DNA of 64,000 bases, from assembly GCF_024347675.1 (NCBI RefSeq), contig NZ_AP024881.1, positions 1,054,001 to 1,118,000 on the forward strand, in the 5' to 3' direction. The DNA is from Vibrio ishigakensis. Its GTDB lineage: Bacteria; Pseudomonadota; Gammaproteobacteria; Enterobacterales; Vibrionaceae. A program made the position numbers and the translations under genes. Positions within the stretch are counted from its first letter, which is position 1; every line of letters starts with the position of its first letter. This document shows, in pieces, positions 55,195 to 64,000 of this stretch. The notes below the pieces were generated by a model that saw only the letters and a list, made by a program, of their open reading frames with translations, did no database searches and was not told where the DNA came from.

Positions 55195-56594
55195 TGAAAC
55201 AAGGTAAAAAGCTGTATCGTACCGCGTCAGTTGTATTTTGTAGTGCGATTCTTACCGCCTGTGCCTCTCTCTCTGCGGGTAACCTTTTTAGTCATTATTC
55301 TGCGCAGAATCGTTCCGTTTATCAGGCTGTCAGCAGCGGTGATTATCTCAAGGCTCAAGAGCAACTGCCCGAGAGCCGTGCAGGTGACATCCTAGATAAT
55401 ATGGAAAGGGGGCGCATCGACTTCTTGGCTGCATCGTACCCTGAGAGTAAGTCAGCATTTGAGGCGAGTGATAGAGCGGTTCGCCAATGGCAAGATCAAG
55501 CGGTTATTTCCATCTCGGATACTGCCACTAGCGTCGGGGCTTTGGCGGTCAATGACAACTTGACCAATTACGAGCCTGCCGATTATGAGTTGGGCTTTTT
55601 GCACCTCTACTTGGGCCTTAACTATATTGAGCAAAACAGCTTGGAAGGGGCGCTGGTTGAGATGCGTCGCGCTAATCAGGTGCAAGAGCGTGCTCGAAAA
55701 CAGCGTGAGTCTGATCTAAAGCGCGCCGAAGCGGATATGAAAAAGAGTGGTCTTAGCCCGAATCTTGGCAGTGTCCTGTCACGCTATCCTGATGCGGGTG
55801 ATAAGTTAAAGGCGGTGCAGAACGGCTACCTGCTCTACTTGTCAGCACTCCTTTATGAATCTCAAGGCGACCCAAACAGTGCCTATGTGGATTATCGAAG
55901 AGCACTGGCCGTTGCACCAGATAATAAGCAGGTTATCGATGGTGCGCTTCGCGTTGCCACAGAACTGGGCATGAGGCAGGATCTTGAGCTCTTAACCAAG
56001 CAGTACGGCGCTTATCAACCTCTTCCTAAAGGAGAGGGCAGGGTTATCATCCTAGATGAGCGTGGTGCGGTTAAGCAGATGAACGATTGGCGTCTGACCC
56101 TACCGGTGTACGACAGTCGAGGGGACGTGGGTTTCTACTCGGTGGCGTTGCCTTACTACGATAACAGCGGTGTTCAAAAATTTGGTGCCCTGCAGCTGAA
56201 CGGTAAAGGCATACGCGGTGATGAGCTGGTGGACGTCAATCTGATGGCCAGCAATCAGCTCTCTGAGCAGATGCCGAAGATACTGCTGAGACAGGTGTTA
56301 CGCACGGTAACAAAAGATCAATTGCGCAAAGAGGCGGCGCGCGGTGATGATGTCACGAACGTATTGTTCAATGTTTTCAACACCCTAACTGAGCAACCCG
56401 ATACGCGCAGTTGGCAATCTCTTCCTGCTTCAGTCTATAGCTCGGGTGCTACACTGAGTGCAGGGGAACATGAACTGTTTGTTGCGGGTCTAAGTTATAA
56501 GTTCCCAGTTCGAGAAGGGCAGACAACTCTGGTTTGGCTTTCGAGACAGGGCGGTAATGTGACTATCTGGCACAAACTCTTGGGGGCAATCTAA
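55194..56594 (+). CDS. COG3014-like predicted lipoprotein
   Basis: 466 residues, lipoprotein signal ending LTACASL. Residues 120-270 have TPR-like helical hairpins (ELGFLHLYLGLNYIEQNSLEGALVEMRRANQV; LYESQGDPNSAYVDYRRALAVAPDNKQVIDGALRVA). The C-terminus is beta-rich. Its function is unknown. It overlaps hinT and ycfL by one nucleotide each (TAATG), so it belongs to the hinT-lpoB operon, which suggests a link to the outer-membrane side of peptidoglycan synthesis (inference). Confidence 0.85.
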   Translation: MKQGKKLYRTASVVFCSAILTACASLSAGNLFSHYSAQNRSVYQAVSSGDYLKAQEQLPESRAGDILDNMERGRIDFLAASYPESKSAFEASDRAVRQWQDQAVISISDTATSVGALAVNDNLTNYEPADYELGFLHLYLGLNYIEQNSLEGALVEMRRANQVQERARKQRESDLKRAEADMKKSGLSPNLGSVLSRYPDAGDKLKAVQNGYLLYLSALLYESQGDPNSAYVDYRRALAVAPDNKQVIDGALRVATELGMRQDLELLTKQYGAYQPLPKGEGRVIILDERGAVKQMNDWRLTLPVYDSRGDVGFYSVALPYYDNSGVQKFGALQLNGKGIRGDELVDVNLMASNQLSEQMPKILLRQVLRTVTKDQLRKEAARGDDVTNVLFNVFNTLTEQPDTRSWQSLPASVYSSGATLSAGEHELFVAGLSYKFPVREGQTTLVWLSRQGGNVTIWHKLLGAI

Positions 56595-56986
56595 TGAAAA
56601 AATGGGCGTTAGTGCTACTAACTCTGTTTACTGTGGCAGGCTGTGCGACTAATACCGCTGGCCTTCGTGTCGACGGTAAGTCTCAAAAGGTACTGTTTGG
56701 TGACAATGTACTGGGCAGCCGTTTGATCGTTGACGATATTGCAACGGTCGAGAAAGACGACGGCCGTAAGCGTGGCATAGTAACGGTTAGCAGTAATTAC
56801 AAAGCGGATCTTCGCATTCAATACCGCTTCTATTGGTATGACGACAATGGCTTAGAGGTAAACACTAAGCCATCCGCTTGGCGACAAGATGTGGTGCGTG
56901 GTTTCGAAACTCGCACACTATCAGAAGTTTCAATAAATCCGGAAGGGACTCAGTTTAGAGTTCAAATTCGAGAAGCAGACAATTAA
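56594..56986 (+). CDS. ycfL: YcfL-family lipoprotein
   Basis: 130 residues, lipobox VAGC. It carries the DUF1425-like pattern FGDNVLGSRLIVDDIATVEKDD...VTVSSNYKADLRIQYRFYWYDDNGLEV. It lies immediately before lpoB as in E. coli (ycfL-ycfM). Function unknown. Confidence 0.88.
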   Translation: MKKWALVLLTLFTVAGCATNTAGLRVDGKSQKVLFGDNVLGSRLIVDDIATVEKDDGRKRGIVTVSSNYKADLRIQYRFYWYDDNGLEVNTKPSAWRQDVVRGFETRTLSEVSINPEGTQFRVQIREADN

Positions 56987-56992
56987 GGAAAT

Positions 56993-57586
56993 ATGATGAA
57001 AAAAAGTGTCATTGCACTCTTGGGTCTAGCTGTCATTCTTGGTGGCTGTTCAAACAAGGTTAACTATGGTGATGCGCAAGCAACTGAAACCACTACCGTT
57101 GACTTTGGTTCGACCGATCTACAAAAGATTGCTGCTGAAATGGTAGATAGCATGCTGAACTCAGGTTCTGTTGCGGCTATCACTAAAGACCAGCGTCCGA
57201 TCGTGTTCGTTGAGCGCATTAAGAACAAGACCAGCGAGCATATCGATACTGAATCTATCACTGACTCTGTGTCTACCAAGATGCTGAATTCTGGTAAGTT
57301 CCGCTTCGTTGATATGGACCGTGTTGAGTCTGTTCGTAAGCAGCTTAACTTCCAAAACAACGATGAGCTTGTGGATCAATCAAGCGCTATCCAGTTTGGT
57401 AAGATGGTAGGTGCTCAGTACATGTTGTACGGGAACCTATCGAGCATTGTTAAGGAAGCGGGTAACGATAAAGACGTTTACTACAAGATGACAATGCGCC
57501 TCATGGACCTTGAGACTGGTTTGATTGAGTGGGCTGACGAAACAGAGATTCGTAAGCAACAATCTAGAAGCCTTCTAGGCCTATAA
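56993..57586 (+). CDS. lpoB: Penicillin-binding-protein activator LpoB
   Basis: 197 residues, lipobox LGGC. A long linker and a C-terminal domain (RPIVFVERIKNKTSEHIDTESITDSVSTKMLNSGKFRFVD...GAQYMLYGNLSSIVK) match LpoB, the outer-membrane lipoprotein that stimulates PBP1b in the periplasm. It lies 6 nt after ycfL. A terminator follows. Confidence 0.93.
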   Translation: MMKKSVIALLGLAVILGGCSNKVNYGDAQATETTTVDFGSTDLQKIAAEMVDSMLNSGSVAAITKDQRPIVFVERIKNKTSEHIDTESITDSVSTKMLNSGKFRFVDMDRVESVRKQLNFQNNDELVDQSSAIQFGKMVGAQYMLYGNLSSIVKEAGNDKDVYYKMTMRLMDLETGLIEWADETEIRKQQSRSLLGL

Positions 57587-57596
57587 AGTGTTTGAA

Positions 57597-57622
57597 AAAG
57601 GTCAGCTTTGCTGGCCTTTTTT
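57597..57622 (+). terminator. lpoB terminator
   Basis: AAAGGTCAGC and GCTGGCCTTT around TTT, then T-run. It ends the hinT-lpoB operon. Confidence 0.88.
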
Positions 57623-57802
57623 ATTGGCGCAAACGCCTACAAAACCTGACTAAGATCAACCTTTTAATCTTTACTCTGCGCGGGGGACCTTTGTTTGACA
57701 ATAAAAGTTACTCTGTGACTTTCACTACCATTAAATCGTGTTAGATTTAATGTATATCAGGCTAAACGCGACTTAGGTAGTGTCGCAAACAAGGAAGGCT
57801 TC

Positions 57803-58342
57803 ATGATTATCTATCTTCACGGCTTTGACTCAACCAGCCCAGGGAACCATGAGAAGGTGCTGCAGTTGCAGTTCATCGACGATGACGTTCGTTTTATCAA
57901 CTATTCTACACTTCATCCTAAGCATGATATGGCACACCTTCTTAAAGAGGTGCACAAGGTAATAGAGTCCTCGGAGGACAAGCATCCAGTTATTTGCGGT
58001 GTTGGTCTAGGCGGTTATTGGTCAGAGCGTATCGGCTTCTTGTGCGGTATCAAGCAGGTTATCTTCAACCCGAATCTGCATCCAGAGCGCACTATGCTGG
58101 GCCGTATCGACCGCCCAGAAGAGTACGACGATATTGCCACTAAGTGCGTTGAACAGTATCGAATGAAGAACAAAGACCGCTGCTTAGTTGTGCTCTCGAC
58201 CAACGATGAGATCCACGACAACAAGGTGACCGCTGGCGAGCTTCAGGATTACTACCAGATCATCTGGGATGAAAACGAGTCCCATAAATTCAAGAAGATC
58301 TCCCATCATCTTCAAGCCATCAAGGCATTTAAAGAGGCATAA
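57803..58342 (+). CDS. ycfP: YcfP/YqiA-family alpha/beta hydrolase-like protein
   Basis: 179 residues (E. coli YcfP 180). [18 protein letters not shown] and [31 protein letters not shown]. The nucleophile elbow reads GVGLGG without the usual Ser (G-x-S-x-G), so esterase activity is doubtful, as in other YcfP members. It is upstream of ndh as in E. coli; the thiK and nagZ genes found between lpoB and ycfP there are absent here. Confidence 0.9.
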   Translation: MIIYLHGFDSTSPGNHEKVLQLQFIDDDVRFINYSTLHPKHDMAHLLKEVHKVIESSEDKHPVICGVGLGGYWSERIGFLCGIKQVIFNPNLHPERTMLGRIDRPEEYDDIATKCVEQYRMKNKDRCLVVLSTNDEIHDNKVTAGELQDYYQIIWDENESHKFKKISHHLQAIKAFKEA

Positions 58343-58371
58343 TTTCAGCGATTTTATGCATACGGTATGAC

Positions 58372-58399
58372 AAAAGCCCGCTAGTTAGCGGGCTTTTTT
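58372..58399 (+). terminator. ycfP terminator
   Basis: AAAAGCCCGCTA and TAGCGGGCTTTT around GT, with further T. Strong stem. Confidence 0.9.
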
Positions 58400-58462
58400 G
58401 TGCGTTTAAGAATTTTCACCGCAATTTCATTAAAGAAAATGTGGTTTTCTCTGTTTTGCTTG

Positions 58463-58490
58463 TTGCTCATCAAATCGAATTGGATATAAT
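58463..58490 (+). promoter_or_regulatory. ndh promoter
   Basis: TTGCTC (58463-58468), 16-bp spacer, TATAAT (58485-58490). Perfect -10, moderate -35. Confidence 0.65.
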
Positions 58491-58506
58491 GCGGACTAAA
58501 CAAAAA

Positions 58507-58520
58507 TTGATATAAATCAA
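58507..58520. promoter_or_regulatory. FNR box
   Basis: TTGATATAAATCAA is an exact TTGAT-N4-ATCAA. Centred about +17 from the predicted start, a repressing position. It fits the known anaerobic repression of ndh by FNR. Confidence 0.8.
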
Positions 58521-58562
58521 AAAAAGTTGAGATTGTGATTCGATGTTCACATCAGAATCGGG

Positions 58563-58627
58563 TTTATACCTAAGCGACCTTAGAGCCGAGATGGCTTAGG
58601 TATAAATTTTTAAGTTTTATTTTTTTG
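58563..58627 (+). promoter_or_regulatory. Leader hairpin with T-rich tail before ndh
   Basis: TTTATACCTAAGC (58563-58575) and GCTTAGGTATAAA (58594-58606) pair perfectly over 13 bp around an 18-nt loop. TTTT-AAG-TTTTATTTTTTT follows to 58627, 20 nt before ATG 58648. It resembles an attenuator or a conditional terminator in the ndh 5' UTR. Confidence 0.6.
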
Positions 58628-58647
58628 AAGTATCAAGGAGTGTTTAC

Positions 58648-59937
58648 ATGGCACGTATCATTATTGTTGGTGGTGGCGCTGGCGGTCTAGAGCTAGCAAC
58701 CAAACTGGGTCGTAAATTCCGTCGCGATCAAGAAACGACGGTAACCCTAGTTGACCGTAAAGCGAGTCACCTTTGGAAGCCACTGCTGCACGAAGTAGCA
58801 ACAGGCTCATTGGATGCGGGTGTAGATGCTCTTAGCTATCGAGCTCACGCGAAGAACCATGGCTTTGACTTCCAAATGGGTAGCCTTTGCGATATCGACC
58901 GTGAGCGCAAGGTTATCATCCTTGATGAGCTAAAAGATGCAGGCGGCGAACTGCTTATCCCAGCACGCGAACTTGAATACGATTACCTAGTTATGGCTAT
59001 CGGTTCAACCTCTAACGATTTCAACACTCCAGGCGTACGTGACAACTGTATCTTCCTAGACAGCCCAGAGCAGGCACACCGTTTCCGTGAAGAGATGAAC
59101 AACCAATTCCTTAAACTTCACGCAAACTCAGGCCAAGGCACTGTGGATATTGCTATCGTTGGTGCAGGTGCTACTGGTGTTGAGCTTTCTGCTGAGCTTC
59201 ACAACGCAATCAAAGAACTGCGTAACTACGGCTTTGGCGACCTAGATTCAAGCAAGCTAAACGTAAACCTAGTTGAAGCGGGCGAACGTATTCTTCCGGC
59301 TTTGCCACCACGTATCTCTTCAGCAGCTCACCAAGAGCTAACTAAGCTGGGTGTTAACGTACGCACAGCGACTATGGTGACTCAAGCAGATGTTGATGGT
59401 CTTACTACTAAAGATGGCGAGAAGATTCCTGCACAGATCATGGTTTGGGCTGCAGGTATCAAGGCGCCAGATTTCATGAAGGATATCGCAGGTCTTGAGA
59501 CTAACCGCATCAACCAACTTGTGGTTAAAGAGACGCTACAGACTACCCGTGATGATAACATCTTCGTTATCGGTGACCTAGCTCAGTGCACCCAGAAAGA
59601 CGGTAAGTTTGTACCGCCACGTGCTCAGGCTGCGCACCAGATGGCAAGCCACGCTTACAAGAACATCATGGCGATGATGAATGGCAAGCAGCTAACTGGC
59701 TACGAGTACAAGGATCACGGCTCGTTGGTTTCTCTAAGCCGTTTCTCAACCGTAGGTAGCCTGATGGGCAACCTAACCAAAGGTTCTATGATGGTTGAGG
59801 GTCGCATCGCTCGCGTGGTGTATATCTCGCTATATCGTATGCACCAGATGGCGCTGCACGGCACTATCAAGACTGGCCTTATGATGCTAGTGGGACGCAT
59901 CAACCGAGTGCTACGTCCAAACCTAAAGCTTCACTAA
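58648..59937 (+). CDS. ndh: Type II NADH:quinone dehydrogenase
   Basis: 429 residues (E. coli 434). The FAD-binding start [20 protein letters not shown], the NADH Rossmann motif [20 protein letters not shown] and the late FVIGDLAQC are diagnostic. It is a peripheral inner-membrane enzyme that passes electrons from NADH to quinone without pumping protons. The C-terminal amphipathic region ([17 protein letters not shown]) anchors it. The FNR box and leader hairpin suggest oxygen-dependent control. Confidence 0.97.
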   Translation: MARIIIVGGGAGGLELATKLGRKFRRDQETTVTLVDRKASHLWKPLLHEVATGSLDAGVDALSYRAHAKNHGFDFQMGSLCDIDRERKVIILDELKDAGGELLIPARELEYDYLVMAIGSTSNDFNTPGVRDNCIFLDSPEQAHRFREEMNNQFLKLHANSGQGTVDIAIVGAGATGVELSAELHNAIKELRNYGFGDLDSSKLNVNLVEAGERILPALPPRISSAAHQELTKLGVNVRTATMVTQADVDGLTTKDGEKIPAQIMVWAAGIKAPDFMKDIAGLETNRINQLVVKETLQTTRDDNIFVIGDLAQCTQKDGKFVPPRAQAAHQMASHAYKNIMAMMNGKQLTGYEYKDHGSLVSLSRFSTVGSLMGNLTKGSMMVEGRIARVVYISLYRMHQMALHGTIKTGLMMLVGRINRVLRPNLKLH

Positions 59938-59951
59938 TTCGGTGACAAACA

Positions 59952-59981
59952 AAAAGGGCTGCCAATATGGCAGCCCTTTTT
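59952..59981. terminator. Bidirectional terminator between ndh and csiV
   Basis: AAAAGGGCTGCC and GGCAGCCCTTTT around AATAT with A and T runs. Confidence 0.92.
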
Positions 59982-59996
59982 AGTATTGAGATTCAA

Positions 59997-60800
59997 TTAA
60001 TCTTGAACTCGACGTACTTGGATGATCATGCCCATAAGAGGGTGGTCTAGGTAGTGAGTCTCACCGCTACGCATACGGCGCTTCTGCTCCATGCGATAGC
60101 TCTTAAGATAGGTCACCACCTCTTTCTTCGGTGATACCTCTTCCATATTGCCCGCTTGAACATTGTCGTTCTCAGTATCGGCAAGTACGGCGAAGTTTTC
60201 GCTATCTTTTAGTTCTTCAGGTTTTAGCTCTTTAAAGGTTACGCTCTTCACGCTTGGCTCACGAAGATCCAGAGTGGTTTCCGCGAACAAGTAATGCTGT
60301 ACATAGATTTGTAGCTTGCCGTCTAGCTCATATAGCGCCTTCGGGATAGTGTTCTCTTGGATGTCTTCACCTAGAGCTGAATCAGAGGTAGCTGAGCCAA
60401 TCTTGCTGCCATCAGGGTTAAACTCTTTAGAGTAGTCTTTACCTGCTTGGATATGGAACTTAGGTGCACTTGCGCGATCTTGGTCACCTTGTCGCCATGC
60501 CGTGTGCAACAGAACCTCAAAACCGGCGTGCTTCTTCAGTTCATCGCGCTCTTTAATTAGCTTGTAGTTATCGTAAGAGAGCATTTGCGCCCCTTTCTTC
60601 TTACGATATTCGTGATTATTGAACGGCTCAACGCCTTCCATATTGATCTCTGGTAGAGACTCAGGCCAAGATTCTTGGGTCTTCTCTGCGTCTACCGCGC
60701 GTTTGAAGATCAAGACTTCAATATCAAATTCTCTCCCTTGTGCCATAGCTAAGCTGGGGATCAGCAGTAGCGACAGTAGTAGTGGGATAAATTTCTTCAT
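59997..60800 (-). CDS. csiV: CsiV-family periplasmic protein
   Basis: 267 residues, signal peptide to SLAMA, then FDIEVLIFKR, the start of the CsiV family. In Vibrio cholerae CsiV (VC1885, next to mfd) acts through LpoA to help PBP1a and is needed for cell shape under D-amino-acid stress. The same gene order as here supports the name. No obvious catalytic motif. It is downstream of mfd on the same strand, with a 75-bp gap. Confidence 0.88.
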   Translation of the reverse strand: MKKFIPLLLSLLLIPSLAMAQGREFDIEVLIFKRAVDAEKTQESWPESLPEINMEGVEPFNNHEYRKKKGAQMLSYDNYKLIKERDELKKHAGFEVLLHTAWRQGDQDRASAPKFHIQAGKDYSKEFNPDGSKIGSATSDSALGEDIQENTIPKALYELDGKLQIYVQHYLFAETTLDLREPSVKSVTFKELKPEELKDSENFAVLADTENDNVQAGNMEEVSPKKEVVTYLKSYRMEQKRRMRSGETHYLDHPLMGMIIQVRRVQD

Positions 60801-60875
60801 TTTGGCTCCGTAGCTTGATTAATGCCGTTTATCTTAATGAATTGTATCAGTTTTTACCGGTTTCGCAGAATTGAT

Positions 60876-63800
60876 TTAAGCCGCTCGATTCTGTGCGAAA
60901 CGCTCGATTAGGTCATGGACAAAGTTTATGCGGTCGCGTCTGTCTACCAATGACTGCATGAACTTGATCTTAGTCGGTCCATCCATGGCGTATTTTTGTG
61001 GTTCTGCTTGAAGCAGTTTAACCAAATACATAGGGTTGATGTCAGCATCCGGATAAAACTCGATGAAGCCGCCTTTTTCATGGGCTTCCACCTTATCCAC
61101 TTTAATACTCGCCGCCGATAGCTTGATTTTAGAGACCTCAAGAAGGTTCTTAGTTGCATCTGGAAGCGGCCCAAAGCGGTCGATGAGTTCAACCTTAAGC
61201 TCGGTCAATTGACCGTCGTTGCCGACACTGGCAATACGCTTATACAGAGACAATCGGGTATTGATATCCGGTATATAGTCTTCTGGCAGCAGGGCAGGGA
61301 TGCGCAACTCTACCTCGGTTTGCTCGCGAAGTAGGTCATCAAGGGAAGGCTCTTTACCTTCTTTCAACGCCTCAACCGCTTGCTCTAGCATCTCCATATA
61401 CAAGGTGAAGCCAACCGATTGGATCTGACCGCTCTGTTCATCACCAAGAAGCTCACCGGCACCACGGATCTCAAGGTCATGGGTTGCCAAGGTAAAGCCC
61501 GCGCCAAGGTCCTCTAGAGAAGCAATGGCTTCGAGACGTTTAGCCGCATCTTTGGTGATGGCCTTTGGATGTGGGGTTAGTAAATAAGCATAAGCTTGGT
61601 GGTGCGAACGACCCACACGACCACGCAGCTGATGAAGCTGGGCTAAGCCGAGGTTATCGGCGCGGTTCATAATAATGGTATTGGCGGTTGGAACGTCGAT
61701 ACCGGTTTCAATAATGGTGGTACACACCAGCAGATTAAATCTCTGGTGGTAGAAGTCGTTCATTATAGTTTCGAGTTCGCGCTCTCGCATCTGACCATGG
61801 GCAGTAGTAACGCGCGCCTCTGGTATCAGCTTGGCAAGATCGTCGGCAACCTTTTGAATGGTCTCTACCTGGTTGTGCAGGAAGTAAACCTGACCACCAC
61901 GCATGATCTCACGAAGGACGGCTTCACGGATGATGGCATCATCGCTTTGACGCACAAAGGTCTTGATAGCCAAGCGTCTTGCAGGCGGTGTAGCGATGAT
62001 AGACAGATCGCGCATTCCGCTCATTGCCATGTTTAGCGTACGCGGGATAGGGGTTGCGGTGAGGGTAAGGATATCTACATCTGAGCGCATCGCTTTCATC
62101 TTCTCTTTCTGACGCACGCCGAATCTGTGTTCTTCGTCGACGATAAGAAGGCCAAGATCAGCGAACTTGATGTCATCTTGTAGAAGTTTATGGGTGCCGA
62201 CTATGATGTCGACCTTGCCGTCGGCAACATCGGCAAGAACCTGTTTCTGCTCTTTAGCGCTCTTGAAGCGAGATAGCACCTCAACACGCACCGGCAGGTT
62301 GGCAAAGCGGTCGCGGAAGTTCTCAAAGTGTTGCTGGGCAAGCAGGGTAGTTGGTACCAACACCGCAACCTGTTTAGCGTTATCAGTGGCAAGGAAGGCG
62401 GCTCGCATCGCCACTTCTGTTTTACCAAAGCCCACGTCACCACACACAAGGCGGTCCATGGCCTTAGGCTGACACATATCAGAGAGTACAGCGTTAATGG
62501 CTTGGTTCTGATCCTCAGTCTCTTCAAACGGGAAGCCCGCTTTGAACTGGGCATAACCATCTCTGTCGAGATCAAACTTGTAGCCAGGTTTAAGCTCACG
62601 TTTGGCATAGACATCCAGCAGCTCCGCCGCCACATCACGTACTTTCTCAGCCGCTTTACGGCGAGCCTTGCTCCACGATTCACTACCTAGCTTATGGATA
62701 GGCGCGCCATCTTCGGCACCGCCTGAGTAGCGACTGATCAAATGCAAGGAAGCTACAGGCACATAAAGCTTGGCTTCATTTTGATACTCAAGGGTTACAT
62801 ATTCGGTTTTGATGCCGCCAGCTTCGAGGGTTTGCAGGCCGATATATCGGCCAATACCATGGTCGAGGTGCACCACAGGTTGACCCGGTTTAAGCTCAGC
62901 AAGGTGCTTAATCACGGTATCGCTATTAACTGCACGTTTGTCTTTCTTGCGACGCTGAATAACGCGATCGCCAAGAAGGTCGCTTTCACAGATAAGGGCA
63001 AAGTCAGGGTTTTTATAGATAAAGCCGTGCTCTGACGCGCCCAAGACTAGGGTAAATTTGTCACCACAGCCAAGGGCATCATCGATAGACTCACACGCCT
63101 TTGGCTTGATCTTAACCGGTTTTAATAGCTCCAAAAGTGCTTCACGACGGCCTTCAGACTCCACCGAGAAGATGATCTTGCCGGTGTAACCCTCGGCAAA
63201 TTGGCGCAGAGCGCTCATCGGCTCTTTAGTCTGCGGCGCAGAGGCGATAATTGGCAGCGCTTCTATATCTAGGTCTTTTTTACCGCCACGGTTACCTATG
63301 GACTCTTTGCCCAGTTTTACCTGAGGCCATTTCTTAAGTGCGGCAAACAACTGCTCTTTGGTCTGCCACAGGATCTCTGGTTCGAGTAGAGGTCTGAGTG
63401 GGTCGACGCGTCTTTGGTCGAATCGATAATCAACATCGGTCAAGAAGGTATCAACCGATGCTTCGATATCGCCCACCGTCAGCATTAGGGTGTTTTCTGG
63501 CATGTAATCAAACAGGGTCTCTGTTTGTTCGAAGAACAGAGGTTGCCAGTATTCGATACCTGCAGGCCAAGTCCCCTTAGATACCTGCATATATACAGAT
63601 TCAGGTTCGCGTCTTGCCTCAAAGCGTTGACGCCAGCGAATGCGAAAGTCCTCTATGGCTTCTTCGCTGGTTGGAAATTCGTGCGCGGGAAGCAGGCGTA
63701 TCTCGTCTATCTCTTCTATAGAACGCTGATTTTCCGGATCGAAGGTACGTATGGTGTCGATCTCATCATCGAAGAAGTCCACACGGTATGGGGCTGAGCT

Positions 63801-64000
63801 GCCCATAGGATAGAGGTCAAGGATAGAGCCTCGACTGGCGTATTCACCAGCCCCGAATACCTGATCTACGTTACGATAGCCCGATTTTTCGAGCTGCAGG
63901 CGAAGTTTATCTAACGAGAAGAGGTCGCCAGCTTTTACCATCAGGGTGTGTTGCAATAGAAAATCACGCGGCGATTGACGCTGCAAGAGTGTGCTTACCG
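60876..64000 (-). CDS. mfd: Transcription-repair coupling factor, 5' partial
   Basis: The frame runs off the right end of the window; about 1,041 residues are present, so roughly 110 N-terminal residues (E. coli Mfd 1,148) are outside. Visible parts: the UvrB-homology end (GEYASRGSILDLYPMGSSAPYRVDFFDDEIDTIR), RNA-polymerase-interaction domain (KPGQPVVHLDHGIGRYIGLQTLE), Walker A GDVGFGKTEVAMR, DEEHRFG, TATPIPRTL, TTIIETGIDVP, QLRGRVGRSHHQAYAYLL and the TRG/D7 region to the C-terminus. It removes stalled RNA polymerase and recruits UvrA. The TTG at 63986 is an internal codon, not the start. Confidence 0.97.
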   Translation of the reverse strand, partial: VSTLLQRQSPRDFLLQHTLMVKAGDLFSLDKLRLQLEKSGYRNVDQVFGAGEYASRGSILDLYPMGSSAPYRVDFFDDEIDTIRTFDPENQRSIEEIDEIRLLPAHEFPTSEEAIEDFRIRWRQRFEARREPESVYMQVSKGTWPAGIEYWQPLFFEQTETLFDYMPENTLMLTVGDIEASVDTFLTDVDYRFDQRRVDPLRPLLEPEILWQTKEQLFAALKKWPQVKLGKESIGNRGGKKDLDIEALPIIASAPQTKEPMSALRQFAEGYTGKIIFSVESEGRREALLELLKPVKIKPKACESIDDALGCGDKFTLVLGASEHGFIYKNPDFALICESDLLGDRVIQRRKKDKRAVNSDTVIKHLAELKPGQPVVHLDHGIGRYIGLQTLEAGGIKTEYVTLEYQNEAKLYVPVASLHLISRYSGGAEDGAPIHKLGSESWSKARRKAAEKVRDVAAELLDVYAKRELKPGYKFDLDRDGYAQFKAGFPFEETEDQNQAINAVLSDMCQPKAMDRLVCGDVGFGKTEVAMRAAFLATDNAKQVAVLVPTTLLAQQHFENFRDRFANLPVRVEVLSRFKSAKEQKQVLADVADGKVDIIVGTHKLLQDDIKFADLGLLIVDEEHRFGVRQKEKMKAMRSDVDILTLTATPIPRTLNMAMSGMRDLSIIATPPARRLAIKTFVRQSDDAIIREAVLREIMRGGQVYFLHNQVETIQKVADDLAKLIPEARVTTAHGQMRERELETIMNDFYHQRFNLLVCTTIIETGIDVPTANTIIMNRADNLGLAQLHQLRGRVGRSHHQAYAYLLTPHPKAITKDAAKRLEAIASLEDLGAGFTLATHDLEIRGAGELLGDEQSGQIQSVGFTLYMEMLEQAVEALKEGKEPSLDDLLREQTEVELRIPALLPEDYIPDINTRLSLYKRIASVGNDGQLTELKVELIDRFGPLPDATKNLLEVSKIKLSAASIKVDKVEAHEKGGFIEFYPDADINPMYLVKLLQAEPQKYAMDGPTKIKFMQSLVDRRDRINFVHDLIERFAQNRAA

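Larger units (their letters stand above)
58343..58647. other. Regulatory region between ycfP and ndh
   Basis: 305 bp: the ycfP terminator at 58372, promoter at 58463-58490, FNR box at 58507-58520 and a large leader hairpin at 58563-58606 followed by a T-rich stretch. No additional gene. Confidence 0.6.

Noticed and set aside
58534..58551. TGTGATTCGATGTTCACA as a CRP site before ndh
   Set aside because: The half sites are separated by 8 nt; CRP needs 6.

Overview
The window is a chromosomal segment of a marine gammaproteobacterium, almost certainly a Vibrio or close relative (Vibrionaceae). This rests on the vctPDGC-type catechol siderophore locus, a csiV gene next to mfd, a VC1899-type CARF/DUF1887 gene beside hinT, the ycfL-lpoB-ycfP-ndh order, and MetJ, Fur, FNR and CRP sites close to the enterobacterial/Vibrio consensus. 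These assignments come from recognising sequences by eye. No database search was run.

Region 1 (1-22.1 kb) is the accessory highlight. It begins inside a giant repetitive surface-type protein (more than 5,000 residues, N-terminus outside the window) built of Gly/Ala-rich repeats, a long beta-solenoid-like stretch, Calx-beta-like units, RTX-type acidic repeats and a Pro/Glu/Ala linker ending in a short hydrophobic segment and basic tail. Four tightly packed genes follow: a GAF-TM-HlyD adaptor, a PqqD-like/M50-protease/HlyD fusion, a short SecA-like ATPase and a secreted HlyD/RND-type adaptor. The last three junctions have gaps or overlaps of 4-8 nt, and a hairpin terminator ends the run. I infer a dedicated export or surface-display apparatus for the giant protein, without a classical type I ABC exporter in view.

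Region 2 (22.1-27.4 kb) is a mosaic. It has an AT-rich orphan gene, a SnoaL-like protein, a probably Fur-controlled secreted heme-binding beta-barrel protein, a 41-residue membrane peptide, and an isolated TadE/TadE/TadG (vWA) pilus-type operon on the minus strand.

Region 3 (27.4-40.9 kb) is mostly metabolic and regulatory. It carries metE and metR, divergent around a MetJ operator; a maltose acetyltransferase-like gene; a D-lactate/2-hydroxyacid dehydrogenase with FAD and Fe-S domains; an MFS drug transporter; a two-component system with a PepSY protein and a 31-residue membrane peptide in front; an isolated menB of the aspartate (bicarbonate-independent) type; and an M48 lipoprotein protease.

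Region 4 (40.9-47.8 kb) is an iron island. The vctPDGC-like ABC importer faces a LysR regulator across a Fur- and LysR-type control region. A CirA-like TonB receptor follows, under a 23-bp Fur palindrome.

Region 5 (47.8-64 kb) returns to core genes: a small membrane protein, a DUF2955/HlyD efflux pair, a DUF481 outer membrane protein, a CBS protein, udp with a CRP site, the CARF-nuclease gene, hinT-COG3014 lipoprotein-ycfL-lpoB, ycfP, ndh (FNR box and a large leader hairpin), csiV and the 3' 90% of mfd. No tRNA, rRNA, IS element or CRISPR array was seen.
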